A stretch of DNA of 64,000 bases from Ascidia mentula (Eukaryota; Chordata; Ascidiacea; Phlebobranchia; Ascidiidae), in assembly GCA_947561715.1 (NCBI GenBank), contig OX387201.1, positions 20,164,001-20,228,000 on the forward strand, given 5' to 3'. Both the position numbers and the translations under genes were made by a program. The notes beneath the pieces are model-generated. The model did not search any database, was not told the origin of the DNA, and was given only the letters and a program-made list of their open reading frames with translations. This document shows, in pieces, positions 35,164 through 48,444 of the stretch; the first letter of the stretch is position 1; every line of letters begins with the position of its first letter.

Positions 35164-38100
35164 ATGGAATTTATTTTCTTCTCATGTTTGTTCCTGCAAG
35201 TTGCTGCAGGTATTTATATAAAGACATTATGTTAAAATCGTTATATGTTATTCACGAATATATTACACGTCGTACTTGTGTAGGTGGAGGTTCGTCCACT
35301 TGCCGACCATCAGGTTATAGTGGACACATTACTGGTTTCGGCATCTCACCATCTTGTTCAAGTTATGGAAGAATTTTATCCACTGGAAATAATGGGGGAA
35401 TTGCTGCAATACATTTGTACGCCGGCACAATCTTCAACAACATTTGTTCGGTGAAAATACTCGCTCTGTAGTTCAACCCAACTAACCTTAACTTTGAGTT
35501 GTGGGAGATCTTGTGCTTACGTGAACCAAACTTATCACATTAAGTTGATAAATATTCCTGTTCGCTACTAAAAGATATAAAAATAGTCAGCGTGACGAGA
35601 AACACTTTTGTTATTTTTGCAGATCGAATATTCCACTTTAACATTTGTGACATTTTTCAATTTACTAAAAGATTTATCCAGGAATCCGTGGTTTTAATAT
35701 TTTCTGACATTGATATCAAAACGACCTGAAAGCCAACCATGAAACCAACTCATTCATGCGGAACAACTTACGTCACATACTTTCGAAAAAAACTTTATTG
35801 TAAATTCACTTTTAATTAATATTTGTTAACAACATGTCAACCTCCAACTAATGAGGTAATCTGAAAACCTATTCCAAAACAACTGCTTGAAGAGGTGCCA
35901 ATCGTTTGATAGTCAACAACAAAACGAACGGAAACCAAACCACGCGTGTAATGCATTGAGATACAGAATGACATTTTTGTCAGAGAGATATAATACTGGT
36001 ACAGGGAAATCCCCATTTTCTTGCTAATTTATTATATATTATATTATGTTATAATTTTAATGTAGGTTTACGAAGGAAGCAACACAAACGGTGCCTTGTT
36101 AGGAACGTTTACAGGTAATGGAAGCACAACAGGAATTGTGAAATCAGATACAGGTTCCATGTATTTGAGTTGTCCCACTTTGCGAGGCATTTCTTCTTCT
36201 TCCTATCCCGGATTTGCATTCATAAAAGGTAAGAAACGTAAAATCAAACAATGTATGAAACAAGCAGGAAATATATTTAAATATTATAATCTCCGGTTTG
36301 CATCACCACGATAGTATGGGTTTTGCTTTGGCCAGCACGGCCGGGTGGCCGCCTAACGTTATATGCAATCTGTCGCAACCCATCACCTCCCAGTGCGACT
36401 GGCTGCGATCCTACGACAGACGGTGATTCTCCGTCACGCTTCAATGAACCTATATATTTTGGAAATAATCAAAAGTTTTCCAAACAAGAAGAAATTTGTA
36501 TTTTTTTTCTGAATTTTCGAAAAAATCGTTCTGTGAATCACTCAACGACTGTAACAATTTTTAGTTTTGAAAAAACTTTGAAGTTCGAATTAGTTTGATG
36601 AGAAAATAATTCTAAAGCTGGTGAAAACAAATTCCAGCTGAAAAAAGTCATAAGGCTTTGATGGATTTAGATAATGTCATGATTGCAATAACATGCTTGA
36701 CATAGGAAGACAACTTACGGGTTTTCTCATAATGCTGAGCATAAATAGACTGGCCCATATTGCTATTAACACTGTCATGCTTGACATGTTTTTCCTGAAC
36801 CTAACGTCCTTGACATACAGTGGACATAAAAATTTTGGAAACAAATAAACTTTTAGTTTCGAAACCGCATCTGCGAAATAAAAATCTACACAAAACGTAA
36901 AATGTGTTAAACTGATAAATGGTAAACTTGGAATCTGAGCTGAACTGCATTGAAACCACTTTCATCTAAAGGCCGGGTTAAATTCAAAAACTCCTGACCA
37001 TTAGCATGCCAGGCATCCTCCGTCCTTTTTGCTGAGCTGTAATAACTCTCCGGTCTGAACGTGAGTTGATTAAGCTACACTTATGCGTCAGGTCACAACG
37101 CGTCAGACTAGCTTCACATATGTGCAGTTGACCACCACTGTATAGCGCAGTTCATATCACAAACGTGTATATTTTTACTACACCGGGATTCGAACCCAGG
37201 ATATCCAAAGCACCACGATCAGATTTCAACATACTTTCGTATTTGTGAATACATTTTTAACTAAGGTGACAACAAGTGTTTGATTCAGTTTCCAATACGT
37301 CACCAACTTATTTGCCAGCATTAGTCTTTTTCCGTCGAATAATAAAGATTTGGCCAAACACTGAAACTATACAAACGTTTAATGCAACATAAATTAAGTA
37401 AAATACTATATTTTTTAGAGTGATTCCCAACAGGAATTGCCGCGGTATACAATTGATTGAAGTTTATACGATGCTGTGCAGTGATATTGTAACAAAAATT
37501 GTCAACTTATAGTCGTAATGAAAAAGGTGGACTTGCTCTGACTCCGCCAACTTTCAGTTTATTTTAATTTCTGCAAACTCATGCAAGTACGTAAAATACG
37601 AAATGTTGTTTAGTTAACGAACAATCTTGTGATTCGGAGTTGAACGTGGACGATCTTCCAACAACTCTTGTTCTTCCAACTTCGAGCAATGGAAACTTGT
37701 TACAATCCCTAGCTTGTAATTATACTGTGACAAGCCCAGTGAGATGTAATTTCACAATATCTGCTTCAGCTTCCTCTCGGTTCGATAATACTGGAGGCTA
37801 TGGGGACGGTCTGTACGTAAGTTACAAAGCTTTTGTTGCTGTCTCAATATAGGAACGACTTTTTTAAAATTAAACAAACTAAGTTCATTTGATCTCCTGT
37901 ACCTTGCTGTTGAATAGATTTTATCCGATGATCCTTCACATCCTGGGGTAATTGTTGGCGGGGATCAAACAATAAAACTTCAAGCCCGAAGAATTAATAT
38001 TCAAATATTCGTATATTACCCAAGCACTCCTCATCCTTCAATCAACATCAGCTCAGGTTTGTATTAAACTAAGTTCGACAATAATGTGAAGCGGAAGTTA

Positions 38101-41100
38101 TGAAGTGGATTGATCAAGTTGAGCAACCGATCATACAAAGAGACTTAGAAAACACAAACCGATTACATAATTCACAAATGCGGACACTAGTGCACAATTT
38201 TTATTGTGTGTAGATGACGTAGTTATTATGTGTGTGACTTATGACATTTTGAAACCAAATATTTTTCATAGACGTTTATGTTTCAATTAAACCCTGTTCT
38301 CACGGGGACAGTTATGTGTCACCATAAGCACTCCCACTATATGGCTTTGCCGATGATATTACGCACTTCTTGTGTTTACAAGCTTTTGCTTGACATTTCG
38401 ATGCAAAGCTAACTCTGACGGTCAGCTGATTTCATTTATAAAACTTCCAGTAATTAATGTAAACATAATAGTCAGAAAGAATAACGGAGAATATAAATTG
38501 AGACGAAATAAGGTTCATTGACCCAGGAATATTTTTGAACGAAAATCAAAGGAGTTTAAAACAGGAAAGGTGAAACAAGGGTATTTTATTTTTTCAGATT
38601 GCAAGATGTATAACGAAATGGAATGCAACACCAATTCTATGAAGTTGAAGTAAGATTTAAAATTTCTAGAAATTGCTAGAGAATTAAATAGTTTTTTCAT
38701 GAATTGTTACTTTGAATTTATCCAAATTAAACCAAAACAATATAAAAACAAATATACAAAATTTAAATATATTATTCATGTTGTAGATATTTATAGACTT
38801 GTTAGCTTCTATTATCATTTGATCTGTTCAATTAGAACGACAACTTTTAACTTTGTATTGGTTATAAGTTTTGTTGCTTCAATGAAATTTGTTTTGATAA
38901 AACTTCAGTTAATCTAAAAAAATAAACCAGTTGTTATAAGTAATCACAATCTCATTTTGATGTCGCTTTCGATCTTTTCTTACTGATTTAAACGAAATCT
39001 TACACGTCTGTTATTTGCTTCTATTATTTTTTTATAGGTAAAAATTTAGCGACACATTTTACAACATCAACTTCACCAAATCTCATGGTTATTTAAACAA
39101 CTTTTATTCCAGTGTCAGTTCTCGTGGGTTAAGTAGATTGGAAGCAAGTGGAAAAGATATTTTGTATATTTCGAATCGTACAATGACAAGTCTTGATTCT
39201 CTCCCTGGAAGTTGTAAAGCTGCAGCGAAAGATCCTGTTTTCCAATTTGAACTGGATGCGTGTCCTTCAACTCTGGAGGTAATTATATTTAGTGAAAAAA
39301 TATTTTCCGATGTTCATCTGAATTTACGAAGTTAGCAATTAGGCACAGGAATATTGATTGAGATAAAGCATGTCATAAACCTCAACAAAAACATGTAACA
39401 ATTTTCATTATCGACCAACTGATCAGAGCATAATCTTCATTATTAATTATTCAAACAAAAATATACTTTATATGTTCTTCGAAGAAATCCCAAAGCAACG
39501 TAAGCATCATGTACCAAGTTCGCAATTACAAATTTACCACTCAAGTTGTGAGACGGACATCTTACAATCCATTCTGGGAAATATCGTGCTTTATTCCAGG
39601 AATGTTAAACAGAGATATCAAAACTGCTTCTGGAGCAATATCAACTAAACTGTACGCATTGTAATATGTTTACTTTTTCAGTTTGGTGACATTTATGTTT
39701 TTGTTGAAACTTAAAAGGAAAGAAAGTTATCTGACTTCACATCGTAGTGTGGGGAATATTACGATCAGATTTGAGTTGTTTAGTGACGAGCAAATGAAAA
39801 ATCCACTCAGATCAAATTCAATCGTCCAAGTTCCAAACTTCGTTTACGCTAAGGTTGATTCGGCCAGTGGAGGTGGAAAGTTTCACACATCTCTAAGGGT
39901 ATGTTTGTTCAATGATAATTTGAAACAAATATGTCTCAGTATTCTGTGCATGATTAAGGCTGTGCTGGCTATAAGCTAAGCCATAGAAGTGTGGCCTGAA
40001 ACACATATGTATGCGTTCACACATGGTAAAAATTTTATGCTAAACAAATATACTCATCAATGAATTTCTCGAAGACAAGTTTGTGAATAAATTAACTTAT
40101 AATACAAAACTTTGTTGATCATTCTACTCCTTTATTACTAAACTTACGCCATAAGTTATGTAGATGGACTGGGTTAGTGGCTGGCTCTAAAGGGTGCAGT
40201 TTTTGGCAATACGTTGTTTATATATGCATGGTTTCTATTAGATATATTAGGAAATTTTTTTTACATAATTAGTGCTAGGATTCCTTGTTTAGCCACTGTT
40301 TTAATCAAACTCTATTTGTCAGTTAAAATCGTGCTGGGTCAGCAACATGGGTTCTGATGAAGGAGGTTTGAAATATGAACTCATCACAGAAAGGTAAAAA
40401 TGTCGACGAAACAAAACCTTCCAAATACATTCCTGTCAATTATGTTCAAGTGAAAGTGATTTAAGAATGTCAGAAAACATAAGCATGAAACTTCACATAT
40501 TTCCAACCTTACACACTATTTCTCATTTAAATTCAGTGTTTGTTTAACTTCTATTTCATGCCACAATATTAACACAGGTCTATAGAAATTTGTTTTATTC
40601 TTGCTTAAAATGTTTGAAGGCATCTTATTAGAGATTTGTTCGAGTTAAAATATACAAAGTTTACAGATAAAATCATATTATCGCAGCTGCAAAGTCGTCC
40701 ACGAGTTGGAGTCAGAAGATTCAATCGTAATTTTGAGAAACTACCAAAGCACTTTCGTATCCTTTAAGTTTCGCTCATTCGTGTGGAACAACGTGTCTGT
40801 GAACGAACAATCCCTGTACGCTCACTGTTACGTGCAATTATGCGACAATGCCAACCACAATTGTCAACAACCGGTGAGGTTTTATACACAGTAACATATT
40901 GGTTGTTTTGCACAAATACAAAACTAATTTTACGATACATTTTCGAACTAGTAATTATGGAAATACATAGCTACATAAGATAATACTTTTCATATGTGTT
41001 TCACAGGATTGCTCACAAAGACGTGAACGTCGATCAGTTGATTCGGATATAGAAGAGATTTTAACGGTTGGACCATTCTACGTTTCAGCTCCGGATTTGT

Positions 41101-42053
41101 GTGGAAAGGTGAGGTGGCACAAAGTTTAGATACCTCGGTATATTGTGTGATAAAAATATGCATCAGGCCAAACTGCGCGACGAATGCAAGCCAAGTTTAT
41201 AGCATGTAGGTAAGTGGTACAAGGAGATATGTGTAAACAGGGTAATCTACTTGGAAACAAAATTTTGCAGGCTGTTTTCCGATGACGTAATAGATTAACA
41301 TGCAATCGCAACTAAATTTAAAATTAATGTTAAATTTGTAACAAAAACGTAGTCTGCCAGTCTTGCAATATTGCATGATACAAAACAGAATAAACTTGGT
41401 TCGATCTTTCGAATGCAATTTCATAATTGTTCGCACACCAAATATAGATTTTGTTTAAGAGGTCAATTCTTCGCAAATGAAATGTTTCCCGTTAATTGAG
41501 CAACTACAAAATTTCTGCATATTGTAGGAAAATGGTGGATGTTCAGATTTCTGTAATGATGAACTTGGAGTTGTTCAATGTTCTTGTTTTAAAGGCCGCT
41601 ATCTCGGGAATGACGAAAAAACTTGTATTGGTGAGAATACAGTTTAGATAAATATTATCATTTATTATACCTCGTTCTTCATACAGAGATATGTTGGATT
41701 CTGGTGATATATCAATTCTAGTTATTATCATTCATATTCTTACCAAGCAATTTGCGACAAATTGTGACCATGATTAATATTTTTCTTATGTTTTAATATA
41801 TTTGTGTGAGTTAATATTCACCATACTTATCTAACTTTACCTATTTATGTGCATGTGTGCAGATGTGGAAGAAGCATTGAAATCTGAAGGTTTGCAACAC
41901 ATGAAAGGTGTTTACATATCAGTTGGATTCATCGTTCTCCTGCTTGTTATGGTGCTGGGGTTGGTTGCTTGGTTTATAAGAGGAAGATTCAATGAGGGAA
42001 CTGATCGTAGATCGTTGCAGTCGAAGACATACATGTTCATCCCTGCTAAATAA
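35164..42053 (+). CDS. CUB-CUB-ZP-EGF transmembrane protein, intact 14-exon gene
   Basis: Exons: 35,164-35,209; 35,284-35,450; 36,066-36,228; 37,614-37,816; 37,918-38,056; 38,598-38,649; 39,113-39,278; 39,485-39,660; 39,748-39,898; 40,323-40,393; 40,687-40,873; 41,007-41,108; 41,528-41,630; 41,863-42,053. All phases close, giving 638 residues. Domains: signal peptide (MEFIFFSCLFLQVAA), two CUB-like domains (about residues 16-240), a ZP domain (about 242-510; DACPSTLE, EISCFIPG, LKSCWVSN, HCYVQLC), a furin-type site RRERR|S after it, a Cys-rich EGF-like domain (GGCSDFCND...CSC), and a membrane helix (GFIVLLLVMVLGLVAWFI) with a short cytoplasmic tail. ZP domains polymerise into extracellular matrix after furin cleavage. 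Architecture resembles vertebrate CUZD1 with an added EGF. An egg-coat or epithelial matrix role is inference. Confidence 0.86.
36678..36800 (-). repeat. Dispersed repeat, also at 62,445-62,515
   Basis: The minus strand holds ATGACAGTGTTAAT...ATATGGGCCAGTCTAT...CATTATGAGAAAACC, matching the plus strand at about 62,448-62,515 inside WDR24 copy 2. It lies in intron 3 of the CUB-ZP gene. Confidence 0.6.
37183..37260 (-). repeat. tRNA-like SINE remnant
   Basis: The minus strand carries a perfect tRNA B box, GGGTTCGAATCCCGG, at about 37,185-37,199, but no full tRNA cloverleaf upstream. It lies in intron 3 of the CUB-ZP gene. Confidence 0.4.
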
Positions 42054-42559
42054 CTGATCGTTTGCTGCCAAGTTGTATTTGTATTAAACACGTGCATGAA
42101 TACTTGACTAACTGAGTTTGTGTAACACGTTGTAAATACAAGCCCCCATATGTATGTTTACAATTTTGATTTATGTCGTCACACAGAATATGGGAATCTA
42201 AGATAATGGCACACATGAGATCTGTACTTCATTGTTCATGTTGCGATGTAATCTTGTCAATAGATTTGTCGTATTTCAAGTTTATTAGGTTACGAAACAA
42301 CAACCTTAGTTGATGGTTTGATGCTTATGAGTATCCTATTAAGAAAAATGGTAATGAAACTGTAAAATGACCACAAATCAAATCGATTGTATGCATGTGA
42401 CGTTAGGTGGACACACGGCAGTGCTGGCCAAAGCAAAACGCAATATATGACAAGAAAACGGCAAGCCGAAGCCCAGTTTGCGCTACGAAGTATTTTTACG
42501 TTGTTTCATCCCATTATCAAGCAAGCGCCGGTAGACTATTGGATTTATTGAAAAACCCA

Positions 42560-44280
42560 CCGGATAATGATAAGTGAACATTTCACTAAAGCAACGGTTA
42601 ATAAACACTTACGACTGCTCGGATTATGAAAGGACGCATAAACTGTTACATATATCTGAACTTGGAGACCGATCTCAAGCAGAATTAATGGATGAGATGC
42701 TGTCATTGTTATGTCGCCGTAAGAAGTGTTTTTTTCGTCATATCTTTCTGCAAAGGATTCCCGAAGAAATACGAATTATACTCGCAAAAAAAGTTTCCAG
42801 GGAAACTCGTCAGCCGGCCGTTGTTAGCTACCTTATCGGCCGGCAAAGCTCATAACCTCTTTCACATTTGGGATCATACCACTTGTCGTTATTTTTTAGT
42901 TGATACAGGCGCCGAGGTAAGCGTTTTTCCGGGTTCACATCTTGCTCGTCAACAGCAAGCTAAAGGAATCAAGTTTATTACAGCTAACGGCAGCTGACGG
43001 CAGCTGACGGCAGCTGACGGCAGCTGACGGCAGCTAACGGCAGCTAACGGCAGCTAACGGCACCTAACGGCACCTAACGGCACCTAACGGCAGCTAACGG
43101 CAACAGGATGAATACTTTTTGAAAAAAGATGCTCAAACTCGCAGCAGGCTAATTTCGTTGAAAATGCATACTTGCCGCTGTATCGCAACCTCTACTGGGA
43201 GCCGACTTTCTGCGTGCACATTCATTGCTGGTAGATCTATACGTCACAGTTGCCTTGTTCATTTATAATCGTTCGCCAGCATTCCTACAAAAGGCACAAA
43301 TAACAAATCGTCGCGCATTAGCTAATTCACCACATCTACTGACGATTTTACAAGTTTTCTCTCACGATTTCCGTCCTTCATCGCATTTGCACCGAAGTTT
43401 TCCAGCATTGACGCCAGACACAAGGTCCAGCATCGCATTTGCACAACTGGACCACCGATTCATGCAAAGGCACGTCGTTTATCCCCCCGAAAAGCTTGCA
43501 ATCGCTAGAGCGGAGTTTGCCAAGATGCTTCAAATGGGGATCATTCGTCGTTCATCTAGTCCTTGGGCCGCACCACTACATATGGTATCAAAGTCATCAG
43601 GTAAAATTCGCTCCTGCGGTGACTACCGCCGCGTAAATGTGTTTACCCAGCCAGATCGCTACAGCATTCCGCATATTCAAGACATCGCGGCTGTCCGGCG
43701 CCAAGATATTTTCTAAGATCGATCTAGTTCGGGGCTACCACCAGGTAAAGACATCCAAAAAATTGCTATCATAACTCCGTTTGGATTGTTTGAATTCCTA
43801 AGAATGCTTTCGGCCCAAATTATGCAGCCCAGACTTTCTAACGGCTTATAGACCAGGTTTGTCAATCTTTACCATTTGTTTTTGTTTACCTGGACGACAT
43901 ATTGGTGACCAGCACTTCCCCAAGTCAACAAAATTACACCTGGCCTTCTAATCAACTTAAACAAATGTGTTTTTGTAAAAAACAAATCCAGTTTCTAGGT
44001 CATTTGGTTGATGCCGAAGGCTCAAAACCTTTGCCCAAAGTGGAAGTCATAGAAAAATTTCCTTGACCCACCACTGTTAAAGGTTTGCAGAGATTTGCTG
44101 GAATGATAAACTTTTATCACAGATTTATTCCTTCTGCCGCAAGTATCATGTTCCCCATTTATACCATGGTCGACTGGCCAGAAGCCATGTGGCGGATGCC
44201 ACCCTTGAATTTATTGAAGCGTGATGCGTTTTGCTTTGTGTGTCTCGCCCTTTTTCTGCGCCTTTCTTTAGAAATTTAGC
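42560..44280 (+). mobile_element. Decayed gypsy-type LTR retrotransposon fragment (gag-pro-RT)
   Basis: Pieces in the usual order: a gag-like stretch (about 42,680-42,850, RIPEEIRIILAKK), a retropepsin motif LVDTGAEVSVFP (about 42,900), a spacer with the tandem repeat, then reverse transcriptase parts (43,225-43,716, with KMLQMGIIRRSSSPWA and KIRSCGDYRRVN) and a later connection part (44,085-44,160, RFAGMINFYHRF). Frames change between pieces and stops intervene. The YxDD region is recognisable only in a broken frame. I see no clear LTRs, so this is an old internal fragment. Family known: Ty3/gypsy (Metaviridae). No functional product expected. Confidence 0.85.
42973..43105. repeat. 10-base tandem array (CAGCTGACGG / CAGCTAACGG)
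   Basis: About a dozen copies of a 10-base unit with ordered variants (CAGCTGACGG, then CAGCTAACGG, then CACCTAACGG, then CAGCTAACGG) sit exactly where the gypsy protease would continue after ITANG. The unit is derived from the codons for that motif, so the array grew inside the dead element. Confidence 0.9.
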
Positions 44281-46484
44281 GTGATCTTGCAACGACGCAC
44301 GGTCAATAAAATAGAATACATGCTCAAACACCCACTTCAATATCAAAATAATTACACAACAGATAAAAAGTGCCTCATGCTTGTGACAACGTCTTTTTCA
44401 AATAACTAAAACAAGGACAATACATTCAATTTAATAGCCACCGAAAATCTTCAAGCCGGTGAAAAATGTTCAAACGCAAATATCTACGAATATCCTCGCT
44501 TTTGTAACCTTAAGATTGAATGAAATTCGGTGTGTGAAAGTGAATAATTAACCAGAAAGCACATAAAGTTCGTTTAATACTTGATTAAATTGAATAAAAT
44601 TCCGAATGTGAAAGTAAACGCTTAACCACATAAAGTTCGTTTGTCAAAGATGACGTCAAAAGTTACAGAGCGTTCAACTTCTTAATTACGAGTCTTGATT
44701 AAACAAATCGTAAACCAGGTGAAGCCAGAGGTCATTAAACAACTTATTTGTGTCACGTTTACTCCTGACATACCAGGAACATATTCGAAAATCCTAGAGC
44801 ATAATTGTTATTAAACTTTATTGAAACACTAATAAACTCAACATTTGTTGTGGAAAATATTGATATTAATTTAAATAATCCCACACGACTACCATAGAAA
44901 ACAAAATCAAATGCAGGTGAAAAAACTATCTGTACGAATAAATATCGCATATATTAAATACAACACGACTTTATCACAAATTTCATTGTGACTTAATTTC
45001 GGTTCATTTGTGTTAATATGGAAAACCGCTTGAGGACGCTAAAGAATCAAATGCATCTTTATTTCCGCGTGTCGATAAATGCTGATAGAAATGTATGTAA
45101 ATTAGTTCATCTCAGCCCCAGTGTGCTAACAAGAAAAGAGTTGTGTAAAGTGACGTCAACCTCCTAAACTTTTACTTTCGAAAATAACGACATTTTGTTT
45201 GGAATTTGCAGTTGAAAACGGAGCTTCGGTCCATCGTTGGAAGCAATTAATGACGCGTTGTTGCAAAATAAACAAAGACTTTCAGATTCACAGCACAATT
45301 GCAGGTCGCACTGTGGACATCACTTTGTAATACATCTAGGTGTGCCATTTTTACAGCGATAATTTTTCCACGGCATTCGCGAGTTTCTCATTTTTAATTT
45401 AGTGTTAAATTTGCCAAAAGTTGGTAACCGTGAAGTACGAAAAAGGAAATTAGTCCACGTAATGCTGATCGTCGACCAATGTTGTAACACGCTGGTTTCA
45501 AACAATTGGGCTTTGGATAATCAGCCTGCATATGTGGCAAAGGTAATTAATGTCAAACTGTTGACTAAACTACGTCCATATATTTAAGTTAATAGCCACT
45601 GAAAATCGTCCATCTGGCGAATCATATTGCGTCGAAATCCTGGTTTATGTAACCTTAAAATTGAATATTTCAAATCGGTATGTAAAACTATACGCTTGAC
45701 CAGAAAGCACACAAAGTTTGTTTGTCAGCTATGACGTCAAACGTTCAAGCGCGCGTTCAGCTTCTCCATTACGAGTCTTCATTAAACAAATCGTAAACCA
45801 GGTGGAGTCAGATACACGGCTGCTGTGGAAGGCTTTTAAATGCGCGTTGTTGCAAATCAAATACAGTCTTTCAGTCTCGCCCCAAGCACAGTGGAAGTTG
45901 TTTCGTAAATGAGTAGATTTGTACTGGGTTTAAACTCTTGTACATATATAGTTGGGTTTGGAGTTTTTGATTATTTGGTCGAAACACGTTTTTTGGTCAG
46001 TTTTGAAGAAAATCTTGAAAATCTCAGTTTCAAAGAAAAGTACATGAGTTGTTAAAATATATGAGATAATAATTCTATGTAAAAACTGCGGTAATTCCTG
46101 GCAAAAAGCACAAAATTTTCTTCAATCTTAAAATGAAGTTTTGTCCGGACATGTTAAAGTGATCGAAGTAAAAATCGACTTTCCTCTTTTAATTTATAGT
46201 GTGTTTGTCGGCTGTGACGTCAACAGTTACATCGCGTTCAGTTTCTCCATGATGAGAATTTGCTGCCTTCTATAGCTAGTATGTTAATATGAGACGGAAC
46301 TTGAGGAAGCTATACCTTATCGGCGAGTGTCGGTGAATGCTTAAAAGTATCAAATGTACTTTTTTGTCAAGTGTGGGTAAAAGTTGGTATATTGTATGTA
46401 AATTAGCCAAACTAAACATCGGATTGCTAGCATCTTAAAATGTTGTTTCGACAACAACACAACAGTTAAACTCACAAATGACTA
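44281..46484. repeat. Non-coding region of diverged repeats with CRE-like sites
   Basis: A unit containing ACCAGAAAGCACA, a TGACGTCA site, CGAGTCTTNATTAAACAAATCGTAAACCAGG is present at 44,430-44,740 and 45,588-45,830. A partial copy (TGACGTCAACAGTTAC...GTTCAGTTTCTCC) is at 46,200-46,265 and another at 50,665-50,760. A second block (about 44,995-45,110 and 46,285-46,400, with CGNGTGTCGRTRAATGCT and GTATGTAAATTAG) also repeats. No gene recognised. Confidence 0.55.
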
Positions 46485-46985
46485 TAATTTAGGATATAAG
46501 GAATCTATTCTGATTCGTTTTCTGCCAAATTGCCTTAAATTTGGCTGCAATTTAACACAAATTTAAAATTCTGAAAAAAAGCCTGACCCTTATTAAAAAA
46601 AATGGATAAGTTTTCTATTTTTTAGATGTCTCAGCCCATTTCTTTTCTTCTCTTAATTTTAGTAAATATGTTTTTGAAGAAAGCTCACAAGCCTGTGTTA
46701 AACCCTGATTAAACATCAATTTAATTATTCAACTGTTCTAAACAGACGTTAACACCCGATTTTTTTTACGTTTGCTTAATAGTGCCACAAAGTGGCTAAG
46801 TCCACAGTCGTCTGCGCAACGATAACTTGGTTACAGAGGTCACAATGTCACGAACATGGCGAAAGGATTGTGCTAGAGTACCAACGAAATATCTTTGTGT
46901 TTTTTTTACATAAATAAGTTTATGCAGACTTTAGTTTTAAAGAGTTGTTGGATTAATCTGTACTAAAATTTTGTTTATAATGTTT
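46485..46985 (+). repeat. Third copy of the NLR upstream region, no gene attached
   Basis: Matches 7,080-7,600 and 50,780-51,290 (shared TTTTCTATTTTTTAGATGTC, AAGCTCACAAGCCTGTG, TAGTGCCACAAAG blocks). It stops about 130 bases before where the NLR start codon would be. It is the footprint of an additional partial duplication. Confidence 0.75.
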
Positions 46986-48092
46986 TTGGAGCCTCGGGGT
47001 CACCAGGAAAGCGGTTGATGCTTCATTGCGAGAGCTGCGCAGAGTCAGAAGAGGGTTTGCTGTTAACAATAAACCTTAAAAGCTATAAACTAGTTCCAGT
47101 AGAACTACGTGAGAATGCTCTATGCTGCAGGGGCTAGAAGGATGTGCTTACTCGAGTTAATTTTGATAAATATTGCGCAACTGTTAAATGAATTGTACAA
47201 GCATCGAGATACAAAAAAGCAACATTCGTTTTAAGGACCTAAGTTGTATTTTGGAGACCTGAAGGAAACAAATGCATTGCAGGATTGCTGACACTTGCTT
47301 GAAAGAAGAATGATATATTCGTAAATATAAGACTCATGTCCCTGCTGATGTGGCAGGATTATAGACAGCTTCTGAAAAGGATCCTGTGAAGAAGGACAGA
47401 GATAATTAATACAACTAAACACGAAATTTTCGCTTGCTCTTACCATGGTGTTGTTGTGAACACATTCCAGGAAAATGCAGCCTTTCAGTTTAATCGTCTA
47501 TTATATATCTGGTAAATTAAACTCACATTATAATCAAGGACCAATTTGCAGTAAGCCTTTAAAGGCGTAAACTAACTGCCAATAACATTTCTCTGCATGC
47601 TTAGATCAGAAATATTGATCATTTATTTAGTGCAGAGTCTGAATTTACAGCCTGTCAGCCCGAGGCAGCTTAAATTAAGCTGACTTAAAAGCCCCATGTA
47701 AATTAGTCGTTTTCGCGCTTCGAATTTGAAAATCACGTGACCCGGTCAAGTCGACTTGGCCATGTAAACAGGGTTATTGCCTCCATAGAAACAGACAAAT
47801 AAGAACAAGGAAAGTTTCTTCTCCATCAAATTGCACCAAAAACATCGTTTATCGAGGAACACGTGAATATGATAACTGTGCAACAGTTTTCTTTGCCTCA
47901 CACAAAAACCAATTAAAAATTAGATATTTGTACATGCAGTATATAGATATAATTAATTTGCGATCAACTCCTTTTGCCATGAAATAGAATCCTTGTTTAA
48001 AACGATGCACTAAACTATTGCTTTGCATGATGTAGGCACAGTAAGAGTTATGCAAAAAAAGCAAAATTTTTATTTAAAAATTTTACCTCTCT
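46986..48092. other. Intergenic stretch, nothing recognised
   Basis: Short ORFs only (47,231-47,446; 47,849-48,064, both minus). No domain, splice pattern or repeat that I can support. Confidence 0.4.
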
Positions 48093-48300
48093 GTGTCACC
48101 GCGAGGAAAGAAATGTGATCATGGATCTGAGTTTAATTGGCGAGTAACGACACAACCATGTAGTTGCGTCACTCGTATCGGTTGTGTCTGGTTCAAATAC
48201 CAGGTAGATCGTGTTTCATGTTATCGCGTTGGATGCGTTCCTTTGTATGGCGACATACGGTTGGTTATTGTCTTTGCACAGAAACAATACGTAGTATAAG
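48093..48300 (+). repeat. Repeat shared with about 49,795-50,000
   Basis: Both copies contain GTCACTCGTATCGGT, ACCAGGTAGATCGTG, TTATCGCGTTGGATGCG and TTTGTATGGCGACA in order. The second has about 50 extra bases between the first two blocks. The ORFs across them are not conserved in frame with each other. Confidence 0.6.
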
Positions 48301-48444
48301 AGAATGTATAGAAATCATAAAATTTACAACCGCCGCAACAATACTGGAGCAGGGGTTCCCATACTTTAGTCGCGGCGACTGCGTTGGGAACCGTGAAGAT
48401 TTAGCAGAAAGAGAATGTATAGAAATCATTAGTGTTATTAGCGC

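Noticed and set aside
42973..43105. CRISPR-like direct repeats
   Set aside because: Units are contiguous 10-mers without spacers, in a eukaryotic retroelement.
48343..48398. Tiny hAT-like ends (CAGGGGTTCCCA...TTGGGAACC)
   Set aside because: Only about 55 bases, no 8-base target duplication that I can confirm.
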